Source of the DNA: Helianthus annuus
Taxonomy: Eukaryota > Streptophyta > Magnoliopsida > Asterales > Asteraceae
Direction: 5' to 3'
Assembly: GCF_002127325.2 (NCBI RefSeq)
Contig: NC_035441.2
Coordinates: forward strand, 156,021,122-156,085,121
Length of the DNA: 64,000 nucleotides
The position numbers were made by a program, and so were the translations under genes. Under the pieces are notes generated by a model. The model searched no databases. It worked only from the letters and a program-made list of their open reading frames with translations, and was not told where the DNA came from. Below are positions 44,986 to 56,183 of the stretch, one piece after another. Position 1 is the stretch's first letter, and every line of letters begins with the position of its first letter.

Positions 44986-46093
44986 ACACCAAAAACCCTC
45001 AGGTTTGTTGCAACAGTTAGAGATGTCAGTATGGAAATGGGAATTGATAACAATGGATTTTGTTACCAAATTACCCAAAACAAGGAAAGGTAATGATACA
45101 ATCTGGGTGATTGTAGACAGGCTAACTAAGTCAGCTCATTTCCTACCAATGAAGGAAACTTTCAGCATGGAACAGCTAGCTAAATTGTATGTAAATGAAA
45201 TAGTTTCATTACATGGAATTCCTTTATCAATTGTGTCTGATAGGGATAGCCTTTTTACCTCTCATTTTTGGACAAGTTTCCAAAAAGCCATGGGAACCAA
45301 GTTAAATCTAAGCACAGCTTATCATCCTCAAACGGATGGGCAAAGCGAAAGGACAATTCAGACAATGGAGGATATGCTTAGAGCTTGTGTAATTGATTTC
45401 GGAGGTAATTGAGACGATCCCTTACCATTAATAGAACTCTCTTATAATAACAGCTATCACACAAGTATCAATGTTGCACCATTCGAAGCACTTTATGGAC
45501 AAAAGTGCCGCACGCCAGTCTGTTGGGCAGAAATTGGAGAAAAGCAACTATCCGGACCTGAGATAGTACAAGAGACAACCGACAAAATCATTCAAGTCAA
45601 GGAACGACTGAAAGTAGCACGAGACCGACAAAAGAGTTATGCTGATAGCAGGCGAAAATCGTTGGAATTTCAGATAGGTGATAAAGTGTTATTAAAGGTC
45701 TCTCCTTGGAAAGGAGTAGTAAGATTCATCAAAAGGGGAAAGCTAAACCCCAGGTATGTTGGACCTTTTGAGATCATTAGAAGAATAGGACCTGTAGCCT
45801 ATCAGCTACAACTGCCAGAGGAAATGGCAGGAGTACATGATGTATTTCATGTATCTAATCTCAAGAAATGCTTAGCTGATGAATCACTGGTAGTACCTCT
45901 TAAGGATATAGAGGTAAATGAGCAGTTAAAATTTGTAGAAAGACCTCTACAAATTGAAGACAGGAAAGTCAAGAACCTCAAACACAAGAGATTAGTTCTG
46001 GTCAAAGTGAAATGGGACTCCAAAAGAGGACCAGAATACACATGGGAGCTTGAATCAGAGATGCAAAGGAAATATCCACACTTGTTCCAGTAG
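44986..46093 (+). pseudogene. E4 Gypsy integrase core and chromodomain
   Basis: Integrase core motifs [18 protein letters not shown] and HPQTDGQSE are present (D, D, E kept). A stop at 45410-45412 (W to stop) precedes [18 protein letters not shown]. The chain ends in a chromodomain ([19 protein letters not shown]) with natural stop at 46091-46093. In chromoviruses this domain is thought to steer integration toward marked heterochromatin. Confidence 0.93.
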
Positions 46094-46117
46094 ACCTCGA
46101 GGACGAGCTCTAAAACA

Positions 46118-46129
46118 AGGTGGGGAGGA
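46118..46129 (+). promoter_or_regulatory. Polypurine tract of E4
   Basis: AGGTGGGGAGGA immediately before the 3' LTR. Confidence 0.87.
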
Positions 46130-47457
46130 TATAACAACCCTCAAAATAATTTTCGACACCTCTAATATATTTAAAATACCTCTATATGTCTTAAAATACA
46201 CCCCGTATACGAAATACGGCCCTAAATACCTTTAATTTTACAAAAACTAAATAAAAACAAAATTTAATGGGTCGTCGCGTGGCGCGACCCCTTGTCTTTA
46301 GAAGTCGCGGGCCGCGACCAGGTAGATAGCAGGCGCAGCCCTAGGCCGCCACGTGTCTCACTCGGTGTCGAAGCTACCCCATGACCGGGCAACCCTAGGC
46401 CCTACATCCCCTACGCCGCGGGGCGCGACACCCCCCCTGTTTCCTTAGCGGGGCGCGACGGGGTCGACGAACAGCCCTATAAAGGGAGGCCTTCGGCCTT
46501 CAATTTCAGTCGCTCATTCTCAACTTTCTCTCCCTAATTTCTATAGTGTAGTCACTATTCTCGGGCATAATACCCCCCTAAATAACGAAGTTCTGCCTCG
46601 TTGTAAGTATCATAACCCCGGTTACGTATTAGATACGCTGCCCGATTGATCTAGGGTTCCGTAATGGCTGTCGTGGTTCTGCCCGACGTAGTCGTTGGAA
46701 TGCCGTCTCGAGGAGGATATCACTAATGTTAATATTAAGGGTTATTGTACTAACGCGTGTGCATTTGTGTAATTTATAGATAATCACCAGGAAACTCTTA
46801 AAGAAAACTCAAGACAGCAATGTGAGTAATCTCCTTTCTACAAATTGTTTTTACAAAACCTCACCTAAATTAAATTATATCAAACAGTGATTGAGTATTT
46901 GTATTCTACAATTATCGTCGGTATATTGGGGTTTTGTATACAAAATTTGTTACTACCTTGCGAGAAGTAACATGACCACAAGTCGGGTTGATAGTACCGT
47001 GGGTGGTAATTAAGTAGATGGAAACAAATGTAATTGCGCGACCGCCCTCAATACTGTACAATGGTTTTTACTTAACTTGATTAAACTGGGATTCACTCAC
47101 CAGTATTTCCCACTGAAAAATATTTTTAAACGCATTTCAGGTAACAAAATGTGAAAGCCAAATAGAAGCCAGCTGGACAGCACTGAAGGCTTGGAAAAAT
47201 GGCTATAAAGTTACCTAAAATAAAGAGATGTTTTATTTAAATAAAATAGGGTTTATCCCTATAAACATGTGTGTACTTGAAACTTGGGATTTTCCCATGT
47301 GTTTAATATTATAAAAGCGTTGTATTTTACTCTGATAAAATATTTCCTAGCTATGGTCCTGATGTAATTTCCGCTGCCAAAATGACAAACCCGAATACCA
47401 CCAAAATTGATCTCGCGGCCGCCCGTTCCCGGGTAGATAGGGGACGGGGTTACGACA
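46130..47457 (+). repeat. E4 3' LTR (1328 bp)
   Basis: Runs TATAACAACCC to GGGGTTACGACA, followed by the TSD TTACG. TATA box TATAAAG at 46478-46484 with GCGGGCCGCGACC words upstream. Confidence 0.93.
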
Positions 47458-47462
47458 TTACG

Positions 47463-48128
47463 GGTGAGATTGGAGCTATTGATGCTCTAAAGCGGGTGGA
47501 TGAGATGGAAACCGTTGTTGATATAAGCGGTTGTGCCACCAAGGACACTGTTAAATACGTGTCCCAATCCTTCAAGGATGATGCTTTGACATGGTGGAAG
47601 GCACTGATCCAATCTATTGGCAAAGTTACAATGTATAACCTGCGCTGGCCTAAATTTGGGGAATTGATTTGCGAGACTTATTGCCCACCTCACGAGGTGG
47701 AGAAAGTTGAATCTGACTTTCTAAGGCTGACCATGAAAGGCCTCGAGTGTCAAGCCTATGTATCTGAATACAACTCTTTATCAAGACTCATGCCTTATTT
47801 AATTACCCCGGAGTCTAAGCGCATTACACGATTTCTTGGAGGGCTCGCTCCAGAAATCAAGGGGATGGTTAAATCCTCCAAATCTGCAACTTATAGATCC
47901 GCTGTGGATCTGGCTCTTTCTCTCACTGAAGATGAAATAAGAGCAAGGGCGACTAAAGCCGAGGAGGATCACAAGCGAAAACGCGATAATACCCCAAGTA
48001 AGGATTACAAAAAGGGTAAGACTGGTTCGAATTATAACCAGAATAAGCCGAATGAGGCAAAACCCAATTGTAAAACCTGCGGGAAGCAAAACTTTGGAAA
48101 ATGTCTCTGTGAGCAGACCAAGGGTTGT
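47463..48128 (+). pseudogene. E3 gag, central piece
   Basis: Continues the gag frame from 30171 without shift: GEIGAIDALKRVDEMET, VDISGCATKDTVKYVS, ALTWWKALIQS, RLMPYLITPESKRI, RFLGGLAPEIKGMVK, a Lys-rich linker and the first zinc-binding residues (CKTCGKQNFGKCLCEQ). Interrupted by Copia C2, whose TSD GTTGT occupies 48124-48128. The frame is open over about 220 codons, unlike E3 pol. Confidence 0.87.
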
Positions 48129-48594
48129 TGTAGGATCGTTTTCAGACCTGAACGAGTCGATCAGAAGAGTTTATCTCAGTTTCAGAGGCGGAAACTAAGA
48201 AACTGGGTTCAATTCAGCAAGGAATTCACTTTAAACTGTCGTTTGATTGATAATAATGACGTTTACAGCGACTCAACACTTCGGCAGCACTTCGTGACAA
48301 AACCGGAATAAACTGATAATGATTTCGCTCCAACCAACCCTTTATTTAGGGGAGCTGATTCCGCTTGAACATGTCACATACATTTCAAGCGGAATTAACA
48401 CTTTAAGCTCAAGCGAAATCATATGATAAATCTCGAGCGGAATCAGATTTTTGGGTGATTTCGCTTGAAACTGACCCAAGTTCATTTCAAGCGAAATCTC
48501 CTTAAATCCCATTTTCTCAATTCTCGTGCCCTGATCTAATACAATCTATACAAGACTCGATACAAGACGCAGACGACAGACGGATGCACTAACA
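48129..48594 (-). repeat. C2 3' LTR (466 bp)
   Basis: Plus-strand ends TGTAGGATCG and CACTAACA. Carries the AAGCGAAATC/AAGCGGAATC word in both orientations at about 48325-48510. Confidence 0.93.
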
Positions 48595-48607
48595 AACTCC
48601 CCCTCGG
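48595..48607 (-). promoter_or_regulatory. Polypurine tract of C2
   Basis: The minus strand reads CCGAGGGGGAGTT next to the 3' LTR. Confidence 0.75.
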
Positions 48608-48651
48608 ATGTTGACGGAGTCTTCAGTGTCGAGTCTTTGCATCTTCAGTCT

Positions 48652-50914
48652 TTATCTGTCTTTGGGCTTTTCTTTAGAAACTTTTCCAGCCTTCTTTTCT
48701 TCAATCACTTCATCTTCTTCAAATGCCTTCATGCCTTCAACAGTTGGATAAATCCTGTCAATGACATAAGAAGTACATGAGTAACTTTTTAATAAACGGT
48801 TTACTCTTTCTGTTTCAATTCTTTGTAATTCAAGTTTCTGTTCAAGAACAGCACACTTCTCGATATAGCTGTTCACAACTTTTTGTTTAATCATGAATGC
48901 TCCCTGAAGCGTCTTCATTGCTGTAGCTTGTTCTTCACTTGTGTCATTGTACATATTCATCGCTTTGTTGAGCACATCATATGATTCCTTTAACCTGTTC
49001 ATGTTGTTGATTAATTTACTATTTTTCTTCTTCAAGATTTCACAGGTTTCACAATTAGCAGGAATCTCTTTTGCAATAACATCTTCATTAATCTTGAACT
49101 TTGGAACCTCTTTCACTTTTCTTCGGACCACCGGAACATACATCACTGCTGACCGGTGTTTTTACCTTCTTCTTTTTCTTCTTTGCTTTCTCATCTTCAC
49201 TATCACTTTCTGCCGTCATCTTCAAATGATCTCTCATTTGTTTAGCATAGTACTCAGTACCATCATCATCACTATCTTCTTCAATACGAGCAATAAAAGC
49301 TGTGTGAACTTGATCTTGATCAGGAATATAATCATCCCAAGTGAAATTTTCCCAGCTAAAACCTTCGGGTAATTTCTCATCATCTTGATCTATTACTAAG
49401 GCTTTACCATCAGCTGAAATATATTTATCCCAGTTAAATCCAGTTGATGATTTCTGTTCATCTTGATTAACCACACAAGTTCTTTTTCCAGAATCTTCAA
49501 TCACATTCCTTCCATGTGCAGTTTGTGCCTGATGTTGTTATTGAGTTGGTTGTTGAGCAACTTGATGGTAGATGGCCTTTCGGTAGTAATCATTGTTGTT
49601 GTTGAAAGGATTTTGAGCTCCACTTGCTTCGCGATTAGTGCACTCCCTCTTGAAATGTCCTTTTTCCCTGCAACGAAAACAAGTGACTTTAGATTTATCA
49701 AAACCCAAAGTAGAAATATTAGCTTCACGAAGATCATTTCGTCCTGTGATCTGCTTGAATTTCTCAGCTCTTCTCAACACACTAGCCAAACACCATTTTA
49801 TATCCATTAGCTCTATCTCTTCAGCATCTATTTGATCGTAATCCTCTTTTGTAAGCATTGGATTCCTGATCTTTCCTGCCACAAAACTACTGTATGATTC
49901 TAAAACCATTCCCAATAAAGACATGTGATTCTTAGCAACTTCTTCTGAATAATCTTGATCATTCTCAAGATTTAATACTATGTTGCACTGAAGTTTTCTC
50001 CCATTCTTTGTTGCTGAAATGTTCGGATCAAATGATGGAAATGATGAGAAACTTGTTTTGCTGTTTGATCTTGTTGATGAACTTCCTGATGAACCTTTAG
50101 CATTAAATGTAGTTTCCACTTTTGGAGAAAAATTTGTGGTTTTCTCATTCACCCCTGCTTTGTAGTAAAGTCCGATGTCTTGTTCACCATCAAAATCTTT
50201 CATTCGAACAATCTTTCGTTGCTCCATCTCTTCAGCTTCCAACTTCTCAATGAATTCACTTAATGTGAGCGTCTTAAATCCTTTCTTCTTTCTGAGCATC
50301 ATCAAATATGTACCCCATGTTTCGTGTGGCAATGCATCTGCTAACTTCTCTATTAGTTCTTCATTGTCTTTGTTGATTCTTATCCTCTTCATATTTACCA
50401 ACAAATTGTAATATCTTTCAATGATCTGCTTTGCACTTTCATTCTTCAAACCACGAAACAAATCAAATTCTTTCTTCAAAAGTGATTTCTTGTTTTTGAT
50501 CATCTCTTGGCTACCAACAAACTTTGACCTTAATGTTTTCCAAATCGAATAAGAACTTCCGTTGTGTTGCAATAAGACCATGATGTCTTCTTTCACAGCT
50601 TGTTGTAGCAAACTAAACATCATTTTTTCATTCTTGTATTTCTTTTTGTCATCCGCACTCATATCCTTGATAGCAATCTCCTCTTCATCGTCATTTAATG
50701 GTCGAACATATTTCGTCTCAACACATTCCCAAGCATCCAAATAGTTAGCTTGTACCCAGTTCTCAAACCGACCATCCCAACCTTTATACTCTTCGATGTT
50801 CATGAGTTTGGGAGGTTTTTGCATAGTCCCGATTTCGTTTTCCAACATCGTGTTTTGTGCAATAGTGATTGGGGTAACCGGGGTAGCAAATGCGTAATAA
50901 AAATCCTCGTCCAT
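48652..50914 (-). pseudogene. C2 gag polyprotein with CxxC coiled-coil tail
   Basis: Starts MDEDFYYAFATPVTPITIAQ at 50914. The UBN2-type gag core follows (WVQANYLDAWECVE, SLLQQAVKEDIMVLLQHNG, KKSLLKKEFDLFRG, SEFIEKLEAEEMEQ), then a CCHC knuckle CFRCREKGHFKREC, a Gln/Asn-rich linker, an acidic segment (GFSWENFTWDDYIPDQ), a Lys/Glu stretch and a C-terminal coiled coil headed by CETCEILKKK. A stop at 49538-49540 and a frameshift near 49135 interrupt it. The closing part ends at 48652. Sirevirus gag proteins are known for coiled coils; here nothing follows the coiled coil, so pol was deleted. Confidence 0.87.
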
Positions 50915-50934
50915 GTTTCAGATATCAAGAATTT

Positions 50935-51235
50935 CTCAAACAGTCTTTCAAGCGAAATATCAAGTTTAAGCAAAGTTCCTTTTCAAGCGAAACCACTGAT
51001 TTGAAGCGGAATCAGTCAACAACTTTTCAAGCGAAACCTTGATTGAAGCGGAATCAGAAATGTATTTTCAAGCGGGATCACTAAATAATTTTGAAGCGGA
51101 ATCACACTGAATTTCCAAGCGGAATCTCCCAAAACTTTCAAGCGAAATGTCAAATTTCAAGCGAAATCATAACATAACCCAAGCGGAATCACTTGTGACG
51201 TCATCATTCAATCGAGTAATTTCAAGCAAAATCAC
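50935..51235. repeat. C2 leader: about 13 copies of AAGCGAAATC / AAGCGGAATC
   Basis: TTTTCAAGCGAAAYC and TTGAAGCGGAATCA alternate about every 20-25 bp between gag and PBS. The same word occurs about seven times in each LTR, in both orientations, upstream of the TATA box (51643-51648). Confidence 0.88.
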
Positions 51236-51414
51236 TAAAATCACAATTTTTAGCTCGAATTTTAACTTGAAACTTTTAAGGCTTTGTTAATATGTAATTC
51301 CGAGTGCACTGTGTGAATTTGAGCCGATTTTAACCGTGAAAAGTTTTGATTTTAGAAAAAGAAAGGTGTAGAAACAGAATTCGCAGCTGAATTGTATAGA
51401 ACTCTTCTTCCTGA

Positions 51415-51426
51415 GCTCTGATACCA
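51415..51426 (-). promoter_or_regulatory. Primer-binding site of C2
   Basis: The minus strand reads TGGTATCAGAGC two bases after the LTR end. Confidence 0.9.
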
Positions 51427-51428
51427 CT

Positions 51429-51894
51429 TGTAGGATCGTTTTCAGACCCGCACGAGTCGATCAGAAGAGTTTATCTCAGTTTCAGAGGCGGAAACTAAGA
51501 AACTGAGTTCAATTCAGCAAGGAATTCACTTTAAACTGTCGTTTGATTGATAATAATGACGTTTACAGCGACTCGACACTTCGGCAGCACTTCGTGACAA
51601 AACCGGAATGAACTGATAATGATTTCGCTCCAACCAACCCTTTATATAGGGGAGCTGATTCCGCTTGAACATGTCACATACATTTCAAGCGGAATTAACA
51701 CTTTAAGCTCAAGCGAAATCATATGATAAATCTCGAGCGGAATCAGATTTTTGGGTGATTTCGCTTGAAACTGAACCAAGGTCATTTCAAGCGAAATCTC
51801 CTTAAATCCCATTTTCTCGATTCTCGTGCCCTGATCTAATACAATCTATACAAGACTCGATACAAGACGCAGACGACAGACGGATGCACCAACA
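51429..51894 (-). repeat. C2 5' LTR (466 bp)
   Basis: Same ends as the 3' LTR (TGTAGGATCG, CACCAACA on the plus strand). TATATA at 51643-51648 on the minus strand. Confidence 0.93.
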
Positions 51895-51899
51895 GTTGT

Positions 51900-52060
51900 G
51901 GCATCTGTAAGGAGAAAGACCACAAGTCTCATGAATACAACGACTTGAAAGACACCACCTGCTATGGATGTGGCGAGAAAGGGCATATAAAGACCCGCTG
52001 CCCAAAGAGGGTGACTGACGGGAAGAACAAGGCCACTGATGGCAAGAAAGGCAATGCTTG
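51900..52060 (+). pseudogene. E3 gag, zinc-knuckle piece
   Basis: Beyond the C2 TSD the gag frame resumes with GICKEKDHKSHEYNDLKDTT and CYGCGEKGHIKTRCPK, the nucleocapsid knuckle that binds RNA. The first segment has lost its last cysteine (Y in place of C). A stop follows near 52059. Confidence 0.8.
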
Positions 52061-53177
52061 AGCCTTCCAATCTACTGTAGCAGAAGCAGTTCAAGACATA
52101 TCTTTACTGATTTGTTTCCCGTAAATGATTTAATCACTAGAAACTTGTTTTAAACCCTGGAGCTAGTTAAAGCTTCATCGATTGTAATTTAATAATATTT
52201 TAATTCTGATATTTCAAGACTTAAATATTATTTATAAAATCAAGTGGCCAATCTAGATGGTTTCACATATGATATATCCTTCACGACTCAAATCGTCTTT
52301 GATAATCTGTTATCTATAAATCTTGCGGGATTCGATATGGTTTTAGACATGGATTGGTTAATTCAAAAACCAAATCCACGTTGTCTGCAGTAAGAAACTT
52401 ATCGAGATTAAAATCCCTATCTGGTAATATACTCACCATTCGTGGAAGAACAAACATCATGGAATGCCGAAGAAGCTTTTAGGCTTAAGGTATCCAAGTG
52501 ATTGAATGGAGGATGTGACATCCACATGACACAAGTAAATCCTGATGAATTAAAGTCAGAAGCTGAAGACTTTTGTGTGGATGGACATGAGAAGTCCATA
52601 GCCACCAAGGAAGCATAATGCTTAGAACGTTCGCAAGAGAGTTGAACATTGCAGACCATTTTTAGTCTGTATCATTGAACTAGAAAATCCCACATAGAAT
52701 TGGGAAATGGTAACAATGGATCTAATCTCCAAGTTACCTAAAATAAATCACGACAATGACGCAATGTAAATTACAGTCGACAAACTTACTAAGTCGACGC
52801 TTCTTGTCAATTAAGGAAAATTTATAATTCCGACAAGTTAATCTATAGAAAGATAACCTCGAGTCTTCTTATGGAGCACCGTTTTCTATAGTATCGGATT
52901 AAGATACTAAATATACTCTAATCTCTGGAAAATTCCAGCAAAGTGTTTAGCTGATAAGCACTTGTCATGTTTCACCATGACGTTTAAACGTGAGCTTAAG
53001 GTTTATTGAAAAACCTTGTCTATTATGGACCATGAAATTTGAAAGTTCCAAGTTTCCCTCGTAAATGAGAAATGGGATTCCCATTGTGGCCCAGGATACT
53101 CTTGAGAGGTTGAAACCTACTATGATACGGAACTAACCGTATTACTCTTAGCTAATCTTGAGGTTGAGATTTCTTTT
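52061..53177 (+). pseudogene. E3 pol scraps: protease end, integrase and chromodomain fragments
   Basis: Only short, shifted pieces survive: NLAGFDMVLDMDWLI (protease/RT linker, near 52320), an integrase start like VTMDLISKLPK (near 52712), an integrase middle with GAPFSIVSD (near 52880), and a chromodomain-like stretch NEKWDSHCGPGYS (near 53070). The whole RT and RNase H are missing: only about 350 bp separate the protease and integrase pieces. No translation product is possible. Confidence 0.72.
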
Positions 53178-53190
53178 AAGGGGGTGAGGA
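53178..53190 (+). promoter_or_regulatory. Polypurine tract of E3
   Basis: AAGGGGGTGAGGA directly before the 3' LTR. Confidence 0.88.
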
Positions 53191-56183
53191 TGTAACACCT
53201 CGTAAAATCGTATCCAACAATGTACCGACACGTGTCCCTAATCCTAATTACGTCAAAAGTTGGTTAAGAGGGACTATTTTCATCAAAAACGAAAACTAGG
53301 TCTACAGAAGGACTAAAAGTGTCAACATGCTTAAACTAAGCCTCGGAATGACCTTTACGGTATTCGTATTATTTAATGAGCCACTTGTTGGACTTACGAA
53401 ACCGTTTGTGATTTAATTCATGAAGTTGTGATATTGAAGGGTTAAAAGCGTCAACATGTTAATTCATACCTCTGAGTGACCTTTTAACGAACCTGGAACA
53501 TTTGATGCTCGGTTATATCCTGGGTATACCTAATATCTTGTATATTATTGATAAGGATGCAAAAATATCATTCGTTGCGAAATTTGCGTCGTTTTCGCGT
53601 TCGTCGCAATTAAGCGAAAAAACGCGACCGTACGGCCGAACAAACCAGCATCCACGACATTTTTGGGCATAAACCAAGTTACTTATGCCTTAACGCCTTT
53701 ACGCAACCTAGAAAGTGGGTTAAAAGGGGTTAAAAGTGTCAAAACACAACAAATTAAGTACAGGGACTAAATCTGCCAAACTTTGAAACCTATTTGGAGC
53801 CGTGGCGTCGCACGACGACAAAAGGCTTTCACTGTGGCGTATGGAGACGGCTTGTTTTGCGCAGAAAGTTACTTAGAGCTGTTGTGTTCTTCCTTGTTCC
53901 CTACACAAACCACCATAACTCACATGAATCAAAACCATGAGCTCAATTCTTGTTTTAGACACATCATAGGACACCTGGAGAGATCTCTAGGCCTCTCAAA
54001 ACACCTACCTGATCCAAGAACTTCAGCTTCAAGTATAAATAGGTGCTCTTGTTCATTGTCTAACTTGCACCATTCCTTTCTTTCTCTCTATATCTCTTAC
54101 GGGAGTTCCTGTGCAATTAGGAGCATACCTCTGAGTTCTCTTCAGCCCCTAGGACCACTTGTGAGTGTTCCTTTTCTGGCTAGTTCGTTTATTAGGCTTT
54201 TAAAGCCGAAAAGTCAAGCATTTACGATAAACGCTTTGACTTTTAGTTAGACCTTAAACGGTCAAGCCATTGTTCGCAACGAACATGGCTACGTGATCAT
54301 AATTAGGTAGGTGTTAATGCCTCAAAAGAGCACCTCCTAAGAATCACGTTTGCTTGGTCAATTGACGAGTCAACGTAATATTATTTTAAAAAGTCAACGG
54401 GTCAGTTTTTAAAATAATTGCGATATGAGTTTAGAAGGGTTCTAAAATATGTTTTATCACTTAAACAACTTGGTAATAACTATTAGAACATGTGTAAACA
54501 TGTTCCGCTCGTTAATTCCAGTTTTAAGGTCGGTTCGTAACCGAAAGTCACGTAGTTTGACTTCTACATTGACTTTTGGTTATAAACCGAGTTATACTAG
54601 TGTGAAATGACCAAAATGCCCCTACGGCGCATAGTTTGGTCTTAGAGCATAAACCACACATATATTTGATATCCTACTGACATGATATCATAATTAAACC
54701 ACTTTTACTGAATGTTTATGACCATGACATCAGTTTTCTCGCATGCTCCTTTATAAAATGTAAAATTACCATAACGCCCTTATGAGGCATAGTTTGATTT
54801 TAAAACCTTAGTAGGCATACAAGTTGATATCCTACTGATATTATAGCTTGTTTAAAGTATATTGGCATATGGAACTTGTTCATGACTCATCTGGTTACCC
54901 GTTATCGCTTATACGCGTACGGTTAGACTTACGTAACTAGTTTACCTAAGTTTACCGAAAAGGGTTTAACCTTATCGTTTTAATCTCAAAATCCAGAATG
55001 TACGATGTTTACCCATATTATACAAGTTGTTGGATCGTCGTTGACCCTAAATGAGTCGATCAGAAGAGTCGTTTTCCAATTCAAAGGCGGAATCAGTGAA
55101 TTAGACGCTCAAACTAAATATAATCCTTCACTTTATTGATTTTGACAATGTTTACAACCTGGAAGCAATTTGGCAGCACTTCGTTACAAGTTCCGAGCTG
55201 TTTCAAATGAACTAACCTTGCACCTATTTATAGTGAGATGGGTTCGCTCCAAAGGACATCCATATAAGCGAACCTGTCTGGTTCGCTTATGTGAACAACC
55301 AAATAAGCGAATCTGTCAAGTGTGTGTGGTTCGCTTATATGGACCATGTCCATATAAGCGGACCTCCTTGTTTAACCAACACTTTTCTGTTCCCGAACCT
55401 CGTGCACTGGTTATTCTAACCTATTCTATCCTATTACATGATACAAGACGAAGTCAATAGACGTAGTGCACCAACACAAGTCCTAGTACTTGTTGGGTTT
55501 AAACCACATTATATTTGGTATACGCTTAATCTAGCGAACCTATTCGTAAGTATCGGGTCATATCTAAAGGAACTACCTTTGACCCGTATACATTCTAATA
55601 GATAATAAATCTGTTCATTCCTGACTATAGTACCCCCCAGATAAGCGGACTTGGGTCTATTATACTTAGACTTGCGGCTTTTGCCAAATATAATCTTATT
55701 GATTAGAAGCTAGCAAAAAGGTAACACTTGACTTATTTTAGTGTAAACTTGGGATGGCAAATATGCCTCTTGGAGCAGTTATTACATAAGTAAGTCGCCT
55801 ATGATTGCGCAAAAATGTAAGAATACGGTTTAATTTGTTTACTTGATAATTGAAATAATTGGGGATTAATGATACCATGTCCGGATAACCCAATGGATTA
55901 TTCAAGTATATAATCTCGTAACAAGAATAATCCCAAGATATATTTAAAAGATCACCTACGAGTTATCTATATGTATAAAACTCTTTTTGAAAAACTATTT
56001 TTCCAAAGAGTCAGTTAATTGTATTTACCAGCTTTGGCTGACGTATTTTCAAAAGATTGAACAGCAGGTACCGAACCTTATAATAGGTTGGGAATACTGG
56101 TCGGCTAGAATGAAGGCTAAGGAATTTGCACTCCTGTTGCTTAAGGCCTATGATGTCTAAAGCTCTATTTATTTGGATCCTAC
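53191..56183 (+). repeat. E3 3' LTR, truncated
   Basis: Starts TGTAACACCTCG and follows the 5' LTR closely. It lacks 752 bp (5' LTR 23319-24070) at 54600, contains solo LTR C3, and stops at about 56183 where the 5' LTR would continue to the CGGGGTGTGACA end. U3 CpG words TTTTCGCG and GCGAAAAAACGC lie at about 53575-53630, TATA box at 54034-54041. An open frame over 53783-54250 has no family likeness. Confidence 0.87.
55028..55476 (-). mobile_element. C3: Copia solo LTR (449 bp)
   Basis: Plus-strand ends TGTTGGATCG and CACCAACA, with TSD CAAGT at 55023-55027 and 55477-55481. TATA box at about 55225-55232 on the minus strand. Six copies of ATAAGCGAACC, in both orientations, lie upstream of it (55246-55365). 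No internal region, so it arose by LTR-LTR recombination. Confidence 0.92.

Larger units (their letters stand above)
30177..47457 (+). mobile_element. E4: Gypsy chromovirus inserted in E3 gag
   Basis: A plus-strand Tekay-type element with TSD TTACG at 30172-30176 and 47458-47462. The 5' LTR (30177-31498 plus 40187-40216) is split by E5. The interior (40217-46129) has PBS, pre-gag ORF, gag and pol, then a polypurine tract and the 3' LTR (46130-47457). Ends are TATAACAACCC and GCGACA/ACGACA, not canonical TG at the left end. Genes carry several stops and frameshifts. Confidence 0.93.
48129..51894 (-). mobile_element. C2: gag-only Copia (TR-GAG-like)
   Basis: A 3766-bp minus-strand element with two 466-bp LTRs (48129-48594 and 51429-51894), PBS, polypurine tract and perfect TSD GTTGT. 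The only protein-coding content is a gag-like polyprotein; protease, integrase, RT and RNase H are missing. LTRs differ at about ten positions by eye. The layout matches the non-autonomous class described in plants as TR-GAG. It must have moved with enzymes supplied by another Copia. Confidence 0.93.
20176..56183 (+). mobile_element. E3: very large, internally deleted Gypsy element hosting four insertions
   Basis: A plus-strand Tekay-type element inserted in the hAT gene. Its own parts are the 5' LTR (20176-25368), PBS, pre-gag ORF remnant, tandem-repeat leader, gag (three pieces), scraps of pol, a polypurine tract and a truncated 3' LTR (53191-56183). Excluding inserted E4 and C2 the interior is about 6.8 kb, of which about 3.4 kb is tandem repeat. 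Reverse transcriptase and RNase H are absent. The right end is lost, so its TSD (left flank AACCA) cannot be confirmed. Confidence 0.85.

Noticed and set aside
48941..49372. Hydrophobic plus-strand frame resembling a membrane protein
   Set aside because: Antisense of the C2 gag coiled-coil and acidic region; Glu/Lys-rich sense coding gives Phe/Leu-rich antisense.
53783..54250. 155-residue open frame in the E3 3' LTR
   Set aside because: It lies in LTR promoter/R sequence, is not kept in the 5' LTR copy and shows no family likeness.
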